The notes under the pieces are model-generated. The model was not told where the DNA came from. It did no database searches and was given only the letters and a program-made list of their open reading frames with translations. From contig JAKLHY010000034.1 of the NCBI GenBank assembly GCA_022709905.1, positions 1 to 64,000 of the forward strand: a DNA stretch of 64,000 nt, read 5' to 3'. Positions within the stretch are counted from its first letter, which is position 1. The number at the start of each line of letters is the position of its first letter. Shown here one piece after another: positions 15,947 through 25,500 of the stretch. The DNA comes from Verrucomicrobiota bacterium. Lineage in GTDB: Bacteria; Verrucomicrobiota; Verrucomicrobiia; Limisphaerales; UBA1319. Both the position numbers and the translations under genes were made by a program.

Positions 15947-17947
15947 TCAAGGCGTCTTGGGCAGCCTCGCCTTCAGGTAGTCGATGGCGGCACGGAGAAC
16001 CACATCCTCGCCTTGGAGCTTCTTCCGCTCATTCTCCTCGGTGATGGCGACACGGACATCCGGGGTTACACCTTTCCCCTCCAGGTTCACCTCGCGCGTG
16101 CCGGCAAAGAACGTTTGACCGCCGGTGTAGGTGAAGACGATCCTGCCGGGGAGCACCACCTGCCGCTTTGTGCCTCCGGCCCCGTCGGTTCCCTCCTCGG
16201 CAATCACCGTGGCTCGCCCGGCCTTCTGTAGGAACTGGGCGAAGAACTCCGCCGCACTGGCAGATTCCCCGTTGACCAGCACGATCACGGCGCCGGTGTA
16301 GGCCAGTTCCGGTCGCGGGGAGCACACCCGCAGATCGGCTTCGCCGGGGCTCTTGACAAACGATTTCGTGCGGGCATCGAAGTCGTAAGCGTCTAGCCAG
16401 CGAAGAGACACGGCTTTCGCCGGGGGAAAGAGGTAGGAAGCCATGGTGTACATCAGAGACAGCAGGCCGCCGCCATTTCCACGCAGGTCGATGATGACGG
16501 CCGGCCGGCCGGCCGAAACTTCCAGAAATTTCTCCCATCCTGCGATGTTCAGGGCGACGTCGTCGAACGATTGCCACCGAACGTATCCGATGCTGCCTTC
16601 GCTGAGCAACTCATACAGGAAAGGATGGTTTCCATTGGCCGGGTAAGTGCGAACCGCGCCCAACTCGCAGTCTTCCGCCGTCAGACCGACCTTCCGCGGG
16701 TCCGTCTCCCCAGGTTGCCGATAAGCCACTTCGACGGCGTCTCCCAGCGGGAAGGAGAAGATCTGCGAAAGCGCGATCGCCTCCTCGCGCGCGGGGGTTC
16801 CCGGGAATCCTAACATGGGAATCTGGGTCAAATGTTGGGCGACGGTCTTGCCGTTGATGCTCAGGATTTCGGTTCCAAACCGCCACTCCGCCTTCTCCGC
16901 GGGAGAATTCCTCCCCACGGTGTTGACCACGAACGGTCCGTCGGACAAATGAACCACGGTGGCGCCCAGGCGGCCCGACCACAGTTTTCCCAGCCTTGCG
17001 ATGTATTGGCCCTTAAGCGTGTAGGGAGCCACCACGGACACATGCCCATCGTGAATGCTGCGAGCCAGATCGTGCAGGAGCACGTAATACCCTGCCAGAT
17101 CATTCGTGGCGTCCGCCGCCGCGGCCCGCGCCAGGAAGCGCTCGCGCACTTGTTTCCAATCGATCTGGCGCAGCTCCGTGTAGGCGTATCGCTCCGCCAG
17201 CAGTTCCAGCAGTGAGTTGTAGCTCTGCAAAATCCCCTGGCTGGAGAAATCCGGCGACTCAACGGACGCCGGTTCCAGCAGGTCCATTCGGAAATCACTC
17301 CGTTCAAAGCGCACCCGCCCGCCAGGCGCGATCCGTATCAGGGTATAGCCCGCAGCCACGGGAGCCACGGGATCATCCTTCGTGAAGAGCTTGCCATCGG
17401 CGCCGGGCCCGGTGGGGATCTTCTGCCGGTCATCCGGCGCGTAAATCAAGAGCGATCCCTGCTGGATTCCGCCCGTCTGCGGATCCTTCAGGATGGAGAG
17501 GTAGCCCGAACCCTGCTCCAACTGCTCCAGGTAGGAGTCGCCAAAAAGATTGAGCGCCAGGATCGCGGCGAACACTTGGACGCCGGCATTGCCTTTGCCA
17601 TCAGGGTCCAGATCCGCGGAGTCGCCCGTCGGGGCGATGGGTAGCGGGATCTCGAACTTGAGCGGCGAGGGCGCGACCGGGGTCAGAAGCCGGCCGAGAA
17701 TCTGCCCGGATTTTGGCACGAAGGCATTTGCCGGAAATCGCAGGGAGGCGGCAACGGAAATGAGACCGACGGCGGAATTCGGGTGAAAGTATTTCGGAAT
17801 GAGATAATTCTGGTAGGCCATCTGGCCGACGACGGCAGTGGGAGCCGTCTGTGTCTGCGCCTGCGCCCACGATAAGGGGGCGCTGCCGAGAAGCGCCACG
17901 AGCCCGAGCAAAACCCCCCTCCCCGTTCCGATAGTGATTATCTTCAT
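15947..17947 (-). CDS. S41 family peptidase (CtpA/Tsp-like), secreted
   Basis: A 666-residue protein with a signal peptide (LLGLVALLGSAPLSWAQA). The first ~250 residues are an unusual domain not typical of CtpA. A PDZ-like segment follows (ETLSINGKTV-type region around residues 360-400). The S41 catalytic domain has VIIDLRGNGGGLLSLMYT and VLVNGESASAAEFFAQFLQ, where the Ser of ESAS is the nucleophile, and then GTREVNLEGKGVTPDV. It is likely to act in the periplasm or outside the cell. The substrate is unknown. Confidence 0.88.
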   Translation of the reverse strand: MKIITIGTGRGVLLGLVALLGSAPLSWAQAQTQTAPTAVVGQMAYQNYLIPKYFHPNSAVGLISVAASLRFPANAFVPKSGQILGRLLTPVAPSPLKFEIPLPIAPTGDSADLDPDGKGNAGVQVFAAILALNLFGDSYLEQLEQGSGYLSILKDPQTGGIQQGSLLIYAPDDRQKIPTGPGADGKLFTKDDPVAPVAAGYTLIRIAPGGRVRFERSDFRMDLLEPASVESPDFSSQGILQSYNSLLELLAERYAYTELRQIDWKQVRERFLARAAAADATNDLAGYYVLLHDLARSIHDGHVSVVAPYTLKGQYIARLGKLWSGRLGATVVHLSDGPFVVNTVGRNSPAEKAEWRFGTEILSINGKTVAQHLTQIPMLGFPGTPAREEAIALSQIFSFPLGDAVEVAYRQPGETDPRKVGLTAEDCELGAVRTYPANGNHPFLYELLSEGSIGYVRWQSFDDVALNIAGWEKFLEVSAGRPAVIIDLRGNGGGLLSLMYTMASYLFPPAKAVSLRWLDAYDFDARTKSFVKSPGEADLRVCSPRPELAYTGAVIVLVNGESASAAEFFAQFLQKAGRATVIAEEGTDGAGGTKRQVVLPGRIVFTYTGGQTFFAGTREVNLEGKGVTPDVRVAITEENERKKLQGEDVVLRAAIDYLKARLPKTP

Positions 17948-18071
17948 GATGGATTCAAGGAACCAGCCATATCCAGTGTCCCCTTGCGATTAGCCGGAGG
18001 GCTGGCCAACCCCCGGAGACACACCTTGGCCGGACTTTCGCCACTATTCTATCCGACGCCAGCCGGCAGCC

Positions 18072-19286
18072 TTACTTGACCTCGAACCAGAATTCCTCGT
18101 AATCGCGTCCGCTGGCCCCTGAGGCTTTCAAACGGTATCGGCCCGGCAGCAGCGGCACCTGCGTGTTCCAGTAGTCGTTTCGCGTCGGCACGTCCCGCTG
18201 GATAACCCGGTTGTTTCGAGAATCCCACAGTTGAACCTGAACGGATCGCTCGGAGCTGTTACCAGCGATCGTGACCCGGGGGCCCTTGGCCGTCCCATCC
18301 CGCTTGGGCTCCGTGACCCGCACGGTCACCATCAACCCACCGCTGGGCTTGACCGCCTCTTTGCCCTTGGAGATCGTCGCCACTTGGAACCGACGGGTCT
18401 CGCGGTGCCGCCCGCTCTCGACCGTGAAGTGATAGCTCCCTTCTTCCAGGACAACCTGGGTGTTCCAGTAGTGGGCCTTCGTAGGGACCTGACGATCGGC
18501 GACGCGGTTGTTGCGGGAATCCCACACTAGAACTCGAACGAACGGCTCGGAGCTGTTGCCGGAGAAGGTGACGCGCGGGTCGTTCATCAGGGCGTCTCTG
18601 CCTGGATGCTCCAAGTCAAACACCTCCGGGTGGCCCCAGTCCTGGGAGCTCCCGTTGACCGAGAACCGAGCCTCGGCCAGGTGAGGCGCACCGGGCGACT
18701 CCACCACCGCCCGCATCTGCCCTTCCGGCAGGGCTAGGGTCGCGCGGAACCGGCCATTGACCGGCTTGGCGCTGCTCTCGCCCACCTTGCGGTTACGGCT
18801 GTCGTAAACCGTGATAGTTACCGTCCCCCCCGCCTCCCCCTCGAAGGTCACCTGGTCCGACTCAAAACGCTCATACCACCGCGGCTGCATGAGATGAACG
18901 TAGTTCTCGGGCAGCCGGTTTTCCTGCCAGGCGCTGGGCCCGCTCACTTTCTTGCCGTCGGTGAACTCCAGCACCAGGTCGCTCGTCTGCCAATTGTCCA
19001 CCCTGACCTTGACAGAGTATTGGAAGGTGCGTTCAAAGTCCCAGCCGGTGCCACTGTGAACGTGAGCCGTCCCGGTCACCATCCGATCCCGTGTGCTCAG
19101 CGCTCTTTCCGAGGGTTGCTCAAAAGCCACGCGGCTCGAAGAGCCGAACTTCGATTGAACCGCTTGTCGAACCGAGTGTTCGGCTACCTGTACGACGCGG
19201 AGCATGAAATTGTTTTCCGCCTGCGAAGCCGTCGCCAGGAATACCAGGACCAGCGTGGTTGTGATTTGAATCAGGGATTTTTTCAT
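18072..19286 (-). CDS. Secreted protein with three Ig-like repeats, unknown function
   Basis: A 404-residue protein with a signal peptide (TTLVLVFLATASQA). After an N-terminal region (~25-140), three related ~65-residue modules follow at about 145-211, 238-302 and 337-404. Each has a strand-rich core with WDSRNNRV or YDSRNRKV and ends in a GxYxxxxES-type strand. The last two also share NSSE and DYWNTQV/HYWNTQV. The modules look like beta-sandwich adhesion or carbohydrate-contacting domains. No catalytic motif is visible. It ends close to the following small membrane-protein gene on the same strand. Confidence 0.65.
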   Translation of the reverse strand: MKKSLIQITTTLVLVFLATASQAENNFMLRVVQVAEHSVRQAVQSKFGSSSRVAFEQPSERALSTRDRMVTGTAHVHSGTGWDFERTFQYSVKVRVDNWQTSDLVLEFTDGKKVSGPSAWQENRLPENYVHLMQPRWYERFESDQVTFEGEAGGTVTITVYDSRNRKVGESSAKPVNGRFRATLALPEGQMRAVVESPGAPHLAEARFSVNGSSQDWGHPEVFDLEHPGRDALMNDPRVTFSGNSSEPFVRVLVWDSRNNRVADRQVPTKAHYWNTQVVLEEGSYHFTVESGRHRETRRFQVATISKGKEAVKPSGGLMVTVRVTEPKRDGTAKGPRVTIAGNSSERSVQVQLWDSRNNRVIQRDVPTRNDYWNTQVPLLPGRYRLKASGASGRDYEEFWFEVK

Positions 19287-19325
19287 AAAGGAGTGACTGC
19301 TAGGTGTTGGACATAAAGTGCGAGC

Positions 19326-19763
19326 TTAGGCCGCGCCCAGCAGGACGGCCGCAATGATGCCGACCAGGACCGCGATGAGCAGGCCGACAATGGCCGCCAC
19401 CAGGCTGACCAGGATGCCCTTGCCCATGCCGATGGCTCCCGAGGGCCCCTTGATCATCTTGCCATAAATGGCGGCGCCCACCAGGAAGCCGACAACAGTC
19501 GACAGGCCCGAGCCGACCAGGTTGTTCAACGCCAGAATTCTGCCAGCCGCGTTGATCACGAACATGATCAAGACCACGACCAAGACCGCCTTGAAGGCCA
19601 TCCCGTAAGCCGGTTTGAACTGGCAAACCCACTTGGTCGCCACCTGCACGAACAGCGCCCCGATCAGCGCCTGGATGACGGCCACAACAAATGCCAGGCC
19701 CAGGCCGATGCCCGCGCCCACGGTGGCTCCCACTGCTTCGGAAGAGACGGCTGCGATGATCAT
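19326..19763 (-). CDS. Multi-pass hydrophobic membrane protein, unknown
   Basis: Choosing the ATG at 19763 gives 145 residues with about four membrane segments: GIGLGLAFVVAVIQALIGAL, AFKAVLVVVLIMFVINAAG, STVVGFLVGAAIYG, and VSLVAAIVGLLIAVLVGIIA. An upstream in-frame ATG would add ~41 residues of unlikely sequence. No family is recognised. The gene precedes the secreted repeat protein (18072-19286) on the same strand with 39 bp between them and may share its transcript. The 43-nt motif copy B lies 170 bp upstream. Confidence 0.65.
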   Translation of the reverse strand: MIIAAVSSEAVGATVGAGIGLGLAFVVAVIQALIGALFVQVATKWVCQFKPAYGMAFKAVLVVVLIMFVINAAGRILALNNLVGSGLSTVVGFLVGAAIYGKMIKGPSGAIGMGKGILVSLVAAIVGLLIAVLVGIIAAVLLGAA

Positions 19764-19932
19764 AACATGTGTTCTCTGTGTTCTGCAGGCGCCAAGTCTA
19801 CTGGCCTGTTGGCTGAAGTTCTTTCCTCCGCGGTTGATGGCGCATAACAGACCGGGTCTTTTCGGCCAGTTCCTGCGCCGCCACAAGGCGGTTTCTACAG
19901 AACGCGCGCACGTTACACCAGACCCACTGAAG

Positions 19933-19975
19933 GCGATATTCTCTGCGTCTCCATTTGTGTGCTGTGCGTCTCATG
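19933..19975 (-). promoter_or_regulatory. Shared 43-nt upstream motif, copy B
   Basis: On the minus strand this reads CACACAAATGGAGACGCAGA and continues AGAATATCGC. It aligns ungapped with copies at 14008 and 26722. It lies ~170 bp upstream of the membrane-protein gene at 19326-19763. Apart from this, the 19764-20223 interval holds no recognisable gene. Confidence 0.5.
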
Positions 19976-20223
19976 CGCTCCCTGAAATGAAAACCCCCGC
20001 GCTAACGCTTATATCTAGGAATCTAATAATGAGTGTCTTGCTATCCATGGCCAGGCCTTTGCCTGCCTGTTCTTCTTTGGCTTCTGGGATTATCGCCCGT
20101 TGAATATAGCCACGAACACATTATGCTCACGTGCACAATTCATCCGTTGAAGCGGGCATCGGAGAGCCAGGTTTTTGAGATTTTTCGTAACCCCCATGGA
20201 AATTGCCAACAATTTGAACTGAT

Positions 20224-20991
20224 ATGTGGCCTGGTGAGGCGATAATCGACTGGTTGACTGCTCTCGGACTGTTTCTAGGGCTCTTGGCTGGCTTGGAGAT
20301 CTGTTTCTATCTTGGCCGGAAAGCACGAGCTCGCCGGTCTGAACATCCCGATCAACTGGCCACCATCCAGGCGGCCATGCTGGGCCTGCTGGCGCTCCTC
20401 TTGGGCTTCAGCTTTGCCTTGGCGGCAGGGCGGTTTTCCGACCGCAAGAACCTGATCGTTCAGGAGGCCAATGCCATCGGCACCGCCTGGTTGCGCTGCG
20501 ACCTCCTGCCAGAGGCGCCCCGCAGGCAAGTCCGCGATCTCCTCAAGCTTTATGTCGCCCAGCGCATCGCCTTTTACGATGCTCAGGATCACCAAACGAA
20601 GGTGGCCGCTACGGCTGAATCCGAAAGATTGCATGGCCAGATTTGGGCGTTTGTTTCCGCCGCCGGCCAGTCTTCGCCGGTGGTGGCGAGTGTGCTTTGG
20701 CCGCCGTTCAACGAGATGATTGACCTGCATGCCACGCGCGTGGCCGCGGCCAGGCGGCACATGCCGGCTATGCTCCTGCTGCTGCTGCTGGCCTGCTCGC
20801 TGGTTTCCGTGGCGGCCGTCGGTTACGGCTGCGGCGTGGCTGGCAAACGCAACGTCGTGCTCACCACCGCGCTGACGTTTCTCATTTCCGGCGTCCTGTG
20901 GGCCATCATCGACATGGACCATCCGCGCAAGGGACTGATCCGTGTTGGACAGCAACCGATGCTCGACCTTCAGAAAAGCCTGAAGCGCTGA
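20224..20991 (+). CDS. DUF4239 / bestrophin-like membrane protein
   Basis: A 255-residue protein with an N-terminal membrane segment (ALGLFLGLLAGLEICFYLG). A second follows at MLGLLALLLGFSFALAAGRF, then a soluble helical region with RKNLIVQEANAIGTAWLR, then two C-terminal membrane helices (LLLLLLACSLVSVAAVGYG, and LTTALTFLISGVLWAIIDMD). The QEANAIGTAWLR block and the final DMDHPRKGLI are characteristic of the DUF4239 family. Channel activity has been proposed from similarity to bestrophins but is unproven. It is divergent from the minus-strand genes on its left. Confidence 0.82.
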   Translation: MWPGEAIIDWLTALGLFLGLLAGLEICFYLGRKARARRSEHPDQLATIQAAMLGLLALLLGFSFALAAGRFSDRKNLIVQEANAIGTAWLRCDLLPEAPRRQVRDLLKLYVAQRIAFYDAQDHQTKVAATAESERLHGQIWAFVSAAGQSSPVVASVLWPPFNEMIDLHATRVAAARRHMPAMLLLLLLACSLVSVAAVGYGCGVAGKRNVVLTTALTFLISGVLWAIIDMDHPRKGLIRVGQQPMLDLQKSLKR

Positions 20992-21009
20992 AATCCGGTA
21001 GCCTCGCAG

Positions 21010-21034
21010 GTAGCGCTCCTCGCGCTGCGAGGAC
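21010..21034. repeat. REP hairpin beside RAYT gene
   Basis: A GTAGC head is followed by a palindrome with CCTCGC/GCGAGG arms and a GCT loop. It is the same element as those at 21603-21632, 29183-29212 and 29368-29394. It lies 5 bases from the stop codon of the RAYT transposase, as in known REP-RAYT (REPtron) units. Confidence 0.75.
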
Positions 21035-21038
21035 CCTT

Positions 21039-21494
21039 TCACCGGCCTCCGCCAAAATACACAAACGGCCAGTCTTCCGCCTTGGCCGCCAGGCCCGCGC
21101 GAACCGGATTGGCCAGGATGTAATCGGCCTTCTCGCGAAGACTCTCGTATCCGCGCAGCCGATGCTCAAAGAAATCGTCCTTCCAGACCGTGCCGGTCTT
21201 CTTCGCGATCCACTCCTTCCATTTCGAGATGATCCCGCGCAGCGGCTTCCCGGACGGTGGAAACGACAACAACGCATGAAGGTGGTCCGGCATCAGCAGA
21301 AGAAGATGCGGCCACCAGAGAAACGTCAACTGCCGGTGGACGAAGCTCTCGAAAATCACCTCCGCCGCCTTGGCCTGCGTGAGCTGAGGGCGGCATCGTT
21401 CCCGGCAATTGACCGTGATGAAATAAACCTCTTTGTGCGGATCAACCCAGAGTGGGATCTCGTGGGGGAGTTTCTTGGGCGCAGGCCAGGGCAT
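21039..21494 (-). CDS. REP-associated tyrosine transposase (RAYT, Y1/TnpA-like)
   Basis: A 151-residue Y1-transposase-fold protein. It has the metal-binding HUH motif in MPDHLHALLSF, an N-terminal strand YFITVNCRERC, and the catalytic helix with Tyr in KADYILANPVRAGLA. The WKDDFFEHRLRGYESLREK segment is typical of RAYTs. These single-strand endonucleases bind and cleave REP sequences and are thought to mobilise them. Here matching REP hairpins lie immediately on both sides (21010 and 21554-21632) and again at 29183-29450. The key residues are intact. Confidence 0.88.
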   Translation of the reverse strand: MPWPAPKKLPHEIPLWVDPHKEVYFITVNCRERCRPQLTQAKAAEVIFESFVHRQLTFLWWPHLLLLMPDHLHALLSFPPSGKPLRGIISKWKEWIAKKTGTVWKDDFFEHRLRGYESLREKADYILANPVRAGLAAKAEDWPFVYFGGGR

Positions 21495-21553
21495 CCGGGC
21501 AGGCTAACCGGAGGGAGTTTGACCAGCAATGCCGGAAATGTGTGACTCCCAGC

Positions 21554-21632
21554 CACCCGTCGCAGCGCGACGGGTGCTACCCATCTTCGGTGGTGATCTT
21601 CGCAGGTAGTGATCCTCGCGCTGCGAGGACCC
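21554..21632. repeat. Two REP hairpins (two subtypes) upstream of RAYT
   Basis: The first (21554-21582) has CCCGTCGC/GCGACGGG arms followed by GGGTGCTACC. The second (21603-21632) has GTAGTGATCCTCGC with a GCGAGGA complement. They are in opposite orientation with respect to their GTAGC-type ends, so together they resemble a BIME. Beyond 21628 the sequence matches the flank of the REP at 29368-29394 (GGACCCAAGACATCA). Confidence 0.7.
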
Positions 21633-21664
21633 AAGACATCACCTCGTTCCTCTCGAACAACGAC

Positions 21665-22165
21665 TCACCTGTGACCATCCTCAAAACTGCCCACGACGAG
21701 CTTCAGCCTGAGCCTTGCAACAACCACCAGCAAGTTGCGAATGCGCAAGAGGAGCTCAGCGGGATGGAACGGCTTGGTCAGATAATGATCCGCCTCCGCC
21801 TCGAATCCATCAATTCGGCTCGCCAGGTCGGTCTTGCCGCTCATCAGGATGACCGGAATGAAATCCGTTTCCGGATCGGCTTTGAGGGCACGACAAAGCC
21901 CATGGCCATCCAAACCCGGCATCCGGACGTCGGCTACAATTACGTCCGGCCTCTCAGCCCGCGCTTTTTGAAGGCCTGCGTCGCCGCAGTCGGCTTCGAG
22001 GACTTCGTATTGCGTCGCCAAATGCTCGCGCACGTAGGCGCGCAGGTCCGCATCGTATTCAATGACGAGCACCCTGGGGCGGACGGAATCCGCCGGACCC
22101 GTGGACTCCGCCAGAGAGGGAAACGGCCTCCGCTCAGGGCTTGGTTCAGGTGTTCTGTCGGCCAT
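21665..22165 (-). CDS. Receiver-only response regulator, truncated paralogue
   Basis: A 166-residue receiver protein. The phosphoacceptor Asp is in VIVADVRMPGLDG and the conserved Lys in YLTKPFHPAELLLRIRNLL. The acidic pocket reads VLVIEYDADLRA, with one position altered from the usual E-D/D-D. It is highly similar to the receiver of the AraC-type regulator at 29446-30267 but ends right after that domain, losing the DNA-binding part. No kinase lies next to it. It looks like a partial duplication of the larger regulator, with REP elements at its 3' side. It may be a functional orphan receiver or a decaying copy. Confidence 0.75.
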   Translation of the reverse strand: MADRTPEPSPERRPFPSLAESTGPADSVRPRVLVIEYDADLRAYVREHLATQYEVLEADCGDAGLQKARAERPDVIVADVRMPGLDGHGLCRALKADPETDFIPVILMSGKTDLASRIDGFEAEADHYLTKPFHPAELLLRIRNLLVVVARLRLKLVVGSFEDGHR

Positions 22166-22551
22166 GGACAGGCTCTACGCTCTCACTCAATTTTATGCTC
22201 AGGCAGGGCGCGCAGTCCCCTGCGCGCCGGTTTGGGTTGATGGGCGGCGCGCACGGCCTGCCCCGCCGAAGCCCGGCGAAGGCGGGAATGACTCACCCCG
22301 CCTGCGCTGCACATTCCGGTCTGACTTCCCGGCGCCCGTCCCGTGACGAGCGGGTTCAGGCCTTGCCACGCCAGGAAAAGGACCGGCGCAAGCAAATCTC
22401 CCACTCAGGCAGCCGGCCGGCAGGCTACAGCCGACACGACACCGTCACATCTTCGTTCTGCCGTGGCCCCTGACCCGATGCCCAGCAATGTTCCGGGGCG
22501 TGCTCCCTAAGGAGTCACGCCCCGGATGCCATCCACAAGCTAACTGATGAA
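22166..22551. other. Intergenic region between FG-GAP gene and receiver gene
   Basis: No supported gene. The only clear structure is the strong hairpin at 22493-22525. A GCGCGC-rich imperfect palindrome around 22207-22252 is also present, of unknown meaning. Confidence 0.4.
22493..22525 (-). terminator. Hairpin downstream of the giant surface-protein gene
   Basis: CCGGGGCGTG pairs with CACGCCCCGG, and an inner CTCC/GGAG closes the stem. The hairpin begins 26 bases after the stop codon of the 22552-26481 gene. No T-run follows, so it may be an mRNA 3'-end stabiliser or a factor-dependent terminator rather than a classic intrinsic terminator. Confidence 0.5.
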
Positions 22552-25500
22552 CTAGAACGAGCAGGGCGTCGCCTGCACGAAGTTCCTGTTGTTGTTGGCC
22601 CAGTCGAGGGCGTTCTTGATCGCCTCCTGGATGGACCGATAGGGGCTGCCGTCGGGGGTGTTCGGATGCAGGCCGAGTTCGGTATTGCCTGCCGCCATAA
22701 CGGTGCTCACCGAGGCATACCCGAGCGCGTTCGCGCCGGGAACGCCGGGCGCGTAGATCAAAGCCGCGCCACTGACCATGCCGTTGTAAACGTTCAACTC
22801 CATCGCGGCGAGCTGCGCCGACAGCATGTAAGCCATGTTCACCGACGTCGCGTTAAGGATCCACGTGCGGAAGCTCTTGTAGTCGGACGGGTTGAAATCC
22901 TTCCCTTTGGCGTCCTTGAGGTTCAGCGCCGACAGCATCGCCAGATCATCGGCCCCGATCAACGCCTGACCGTTTTTGTTCGACCAGAAACCGCGGGTAA
23001 GACCGCCGCCCGACCCAAGGCACAGGCTGCCGAATGAGACTTCGAATTCGCCGCATTCGGTCACGTTAAGCACCAGGCTGGCAGGCGTGGTGGGCCTCGA
23101 AGTGCCTCCGGGCTGAGCACTCGAGATGGTGTAGGTCCCAACCGGCACGCCGGTGAAGCAGGCGCGCCCATCGGCACCTGTCGTCTGGGTCATGCTCACC
23201 GCGTTTCCGGCGGTGTCAGTCCCCGACAAAGTGATCGGCCAACCGGCCAGCGGCTGACCATCATCATCCAGGCCGTTGCCGTTGGCGTCGTAGAAGGACT
23301 TGGCACAAATGACGGCGGTGCATCCGAACAGACCCTGGTTCGGAATGTCGACCTCCTCACCCGGTTGCAGGAGCACCGCACCGGCGAGCGGCGCGCCGGA
23401 GTGCCCGAGGACGACCCGCACCAAATTCGGAACGCGTCTGGAATCGTTGCCATACCTGCCCACGAGATCAGGCGTGTGGTCGCCATTGAAGTCGGCAAGC
23501 GCGACAGGCGTTTGTACACCTGGTATGGGATCTTGGGAATCAAGGCCGAACAACTGTCCATAGACAACATTGCCGCTGTAAACAAAACCTCCGGCCCCGT
23601 CGCCATACCAAATGCGGCCCCGATTGGAGATCGCATCGAGCCGTCCATCAGAATTCAGGTCCGCTACAGTGATGTAATTCTCCTCTCTTTCTCCTACGGC
23701 ATCTTTGCCCAGGTAGGTTGTGACCGCCAAGCTGAACCAGCCGGTGCCATCGCCTAGTGCCACGACCAGCGAGCACTGTGAATCTGCGACACTGGATCCT
23801 GCGGCGAAGTTCGACGCGATGGCATCGAGCTTGCCGTCGTTGTTGAAGTCACCGGCGGCCACGGTCCGCAGGGAAATTTCCGAGGTTCCCGGAACAGGGT
23901 TGTTGGCCGTACTGTCCGCGGTGCTGCTGGCCGGTGGGCCGAAGCTGCCATCGCCGTTGCCAAGCAGGCGCGAAATGCTGGTGCTTTTACGGTCTGTGGC
24001 GGTGCTGCCGACCAGTAGATCCAGTTTTCCGTCCGCGTTCAGGTCCCCAAACGCCACTGACCCGAGGTCCTGGCCGCCCAGGCTGGGTTCCGCCCACTGG
24101 GTGATGGCAGGCTTCAAGGTCCAAGTGCCGGTGGCCCTGTTGTAGAGCATCGGCAACAGGGAAACTGTCGTGTCATCCGTCCAGATCTCGGCCAGAGCAT
24201 CCGGAACCCCGTCGCCATTCAGGTCGCCAACCATGACCTTCATTTTGAACAGCGCCCCGAAAGACGTTTCCACGGGAGGTGTGGCGGAGGAGCCGGGACC
24301 CGCAAAGCCCGAAAAGATGAGGCGGGTCTTGAAATTGCTACTGGGAGCCGTGACGTGTACGACCATCACGACATCGTCCTGGCCGTCGCCGTCGAAATCT
24401 GCCGCCTGCAGCGAACTGATGATCTCGTCGGCCGCGGCGCCAAACGCCGTTTCAGCGGTGGAAAAGGTCCCGTCGCCATAACCGCGTATCAGCGAAGCCT
24501 CCTGCGGTCCAAATCCGGACGGGGCGTTGAGGCAAAGGATGTCCTGCTTGCCGTCGCTATCATATTTGCCGGGGACATATTCCAGGATGTCCGTTCCACA
24601 AGTCCAAGACACAGCGTTCGGGAGAATGTAGGCCGACTCCGAAGGATGGGTGAAGGCAAAGCCGGGAGGTTGGTCGAAGACCACCTGGTAGAGTCTGTCC
24701 GCCGGCAGTCCCGTGAAGGTGTAACGGCCCGCGGCGTCGGTCACCGTCGTGAAATCAATGGTGCCGTCCACGTCCTGATCGAGTTTCACAGTCACGCCGC
24801 TCAAGGCGGGCTCCGTATAGCTGGCCGTGGCTGCATCGAAGTCCCGGTAGCCGTTTTGGTTGAGATCCTCGAAAAGAATTCCCGTGATGATCCCGGGGGC
24901 CGCCGTGCCAGCATAATCGATCAGGAGTTGCGTGCGGCCATCCTCGACATTCGCCGTAGCCGAGTTTCGAAAAACCACCCATTCGCTATAGAATGAGTCC
25001 GTCTTATCCTCGAATTCATTGCGGAGGCTGACCGCCCAATAGCTCCCCGATGCCATCGCGTTCGCCATGGATTGCATGGCGCCGTCGTTCAGCGGGATTT
25101 CGGTGTAGGTCTGGGCATCGGCGCCCGTGTACTCACGGATGCCGAATTCGGGACCCTCGCCAAGATCGGTAAACGGGGCGGTCGCGCCGGTCAAACTGGA
25201 GGCCGTGGCGTCCAGATTGGCAACCTCGTGCACGCTGATATGCTGGGGACCAAACGGGTAGAGCCCGGCGGCCGGTTGATAAACTCGCAGTGTGGCCGCG
25301 ACCGGGTACAAGCCCGGCGGCGGTGCTGGAAGCACGAAGAGCATGAAGGAGCGCGCGCGCAACCCACTGTCCCCGTCGAGCAAACCGGTACGATAATCGT
25401 TCTGGGGCGGCGTAGTGAAGGAACTGCGATGTTTGTCGTTGCTATCCACAAGTCCTCGTCCCGCGGCATCCACCGTGACGCGCACCTGCGACGTCACTCT

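Noticed and set aside
20275..21042. 255-codon minus-strand frame opposite the DUF4239 gene
   Set aside because: Composition is shadow-like (Gln/His/Gly-rich), while the plus-strand protein has clear membrane helices and a family match.
22207..22252. GCGCGC-rich palindrome between the receiver gene and the FG-GAP gene
   Set aside because: The pairing is imperfect and explained by local GC-rich composition. No similar copy was found near the other genes.
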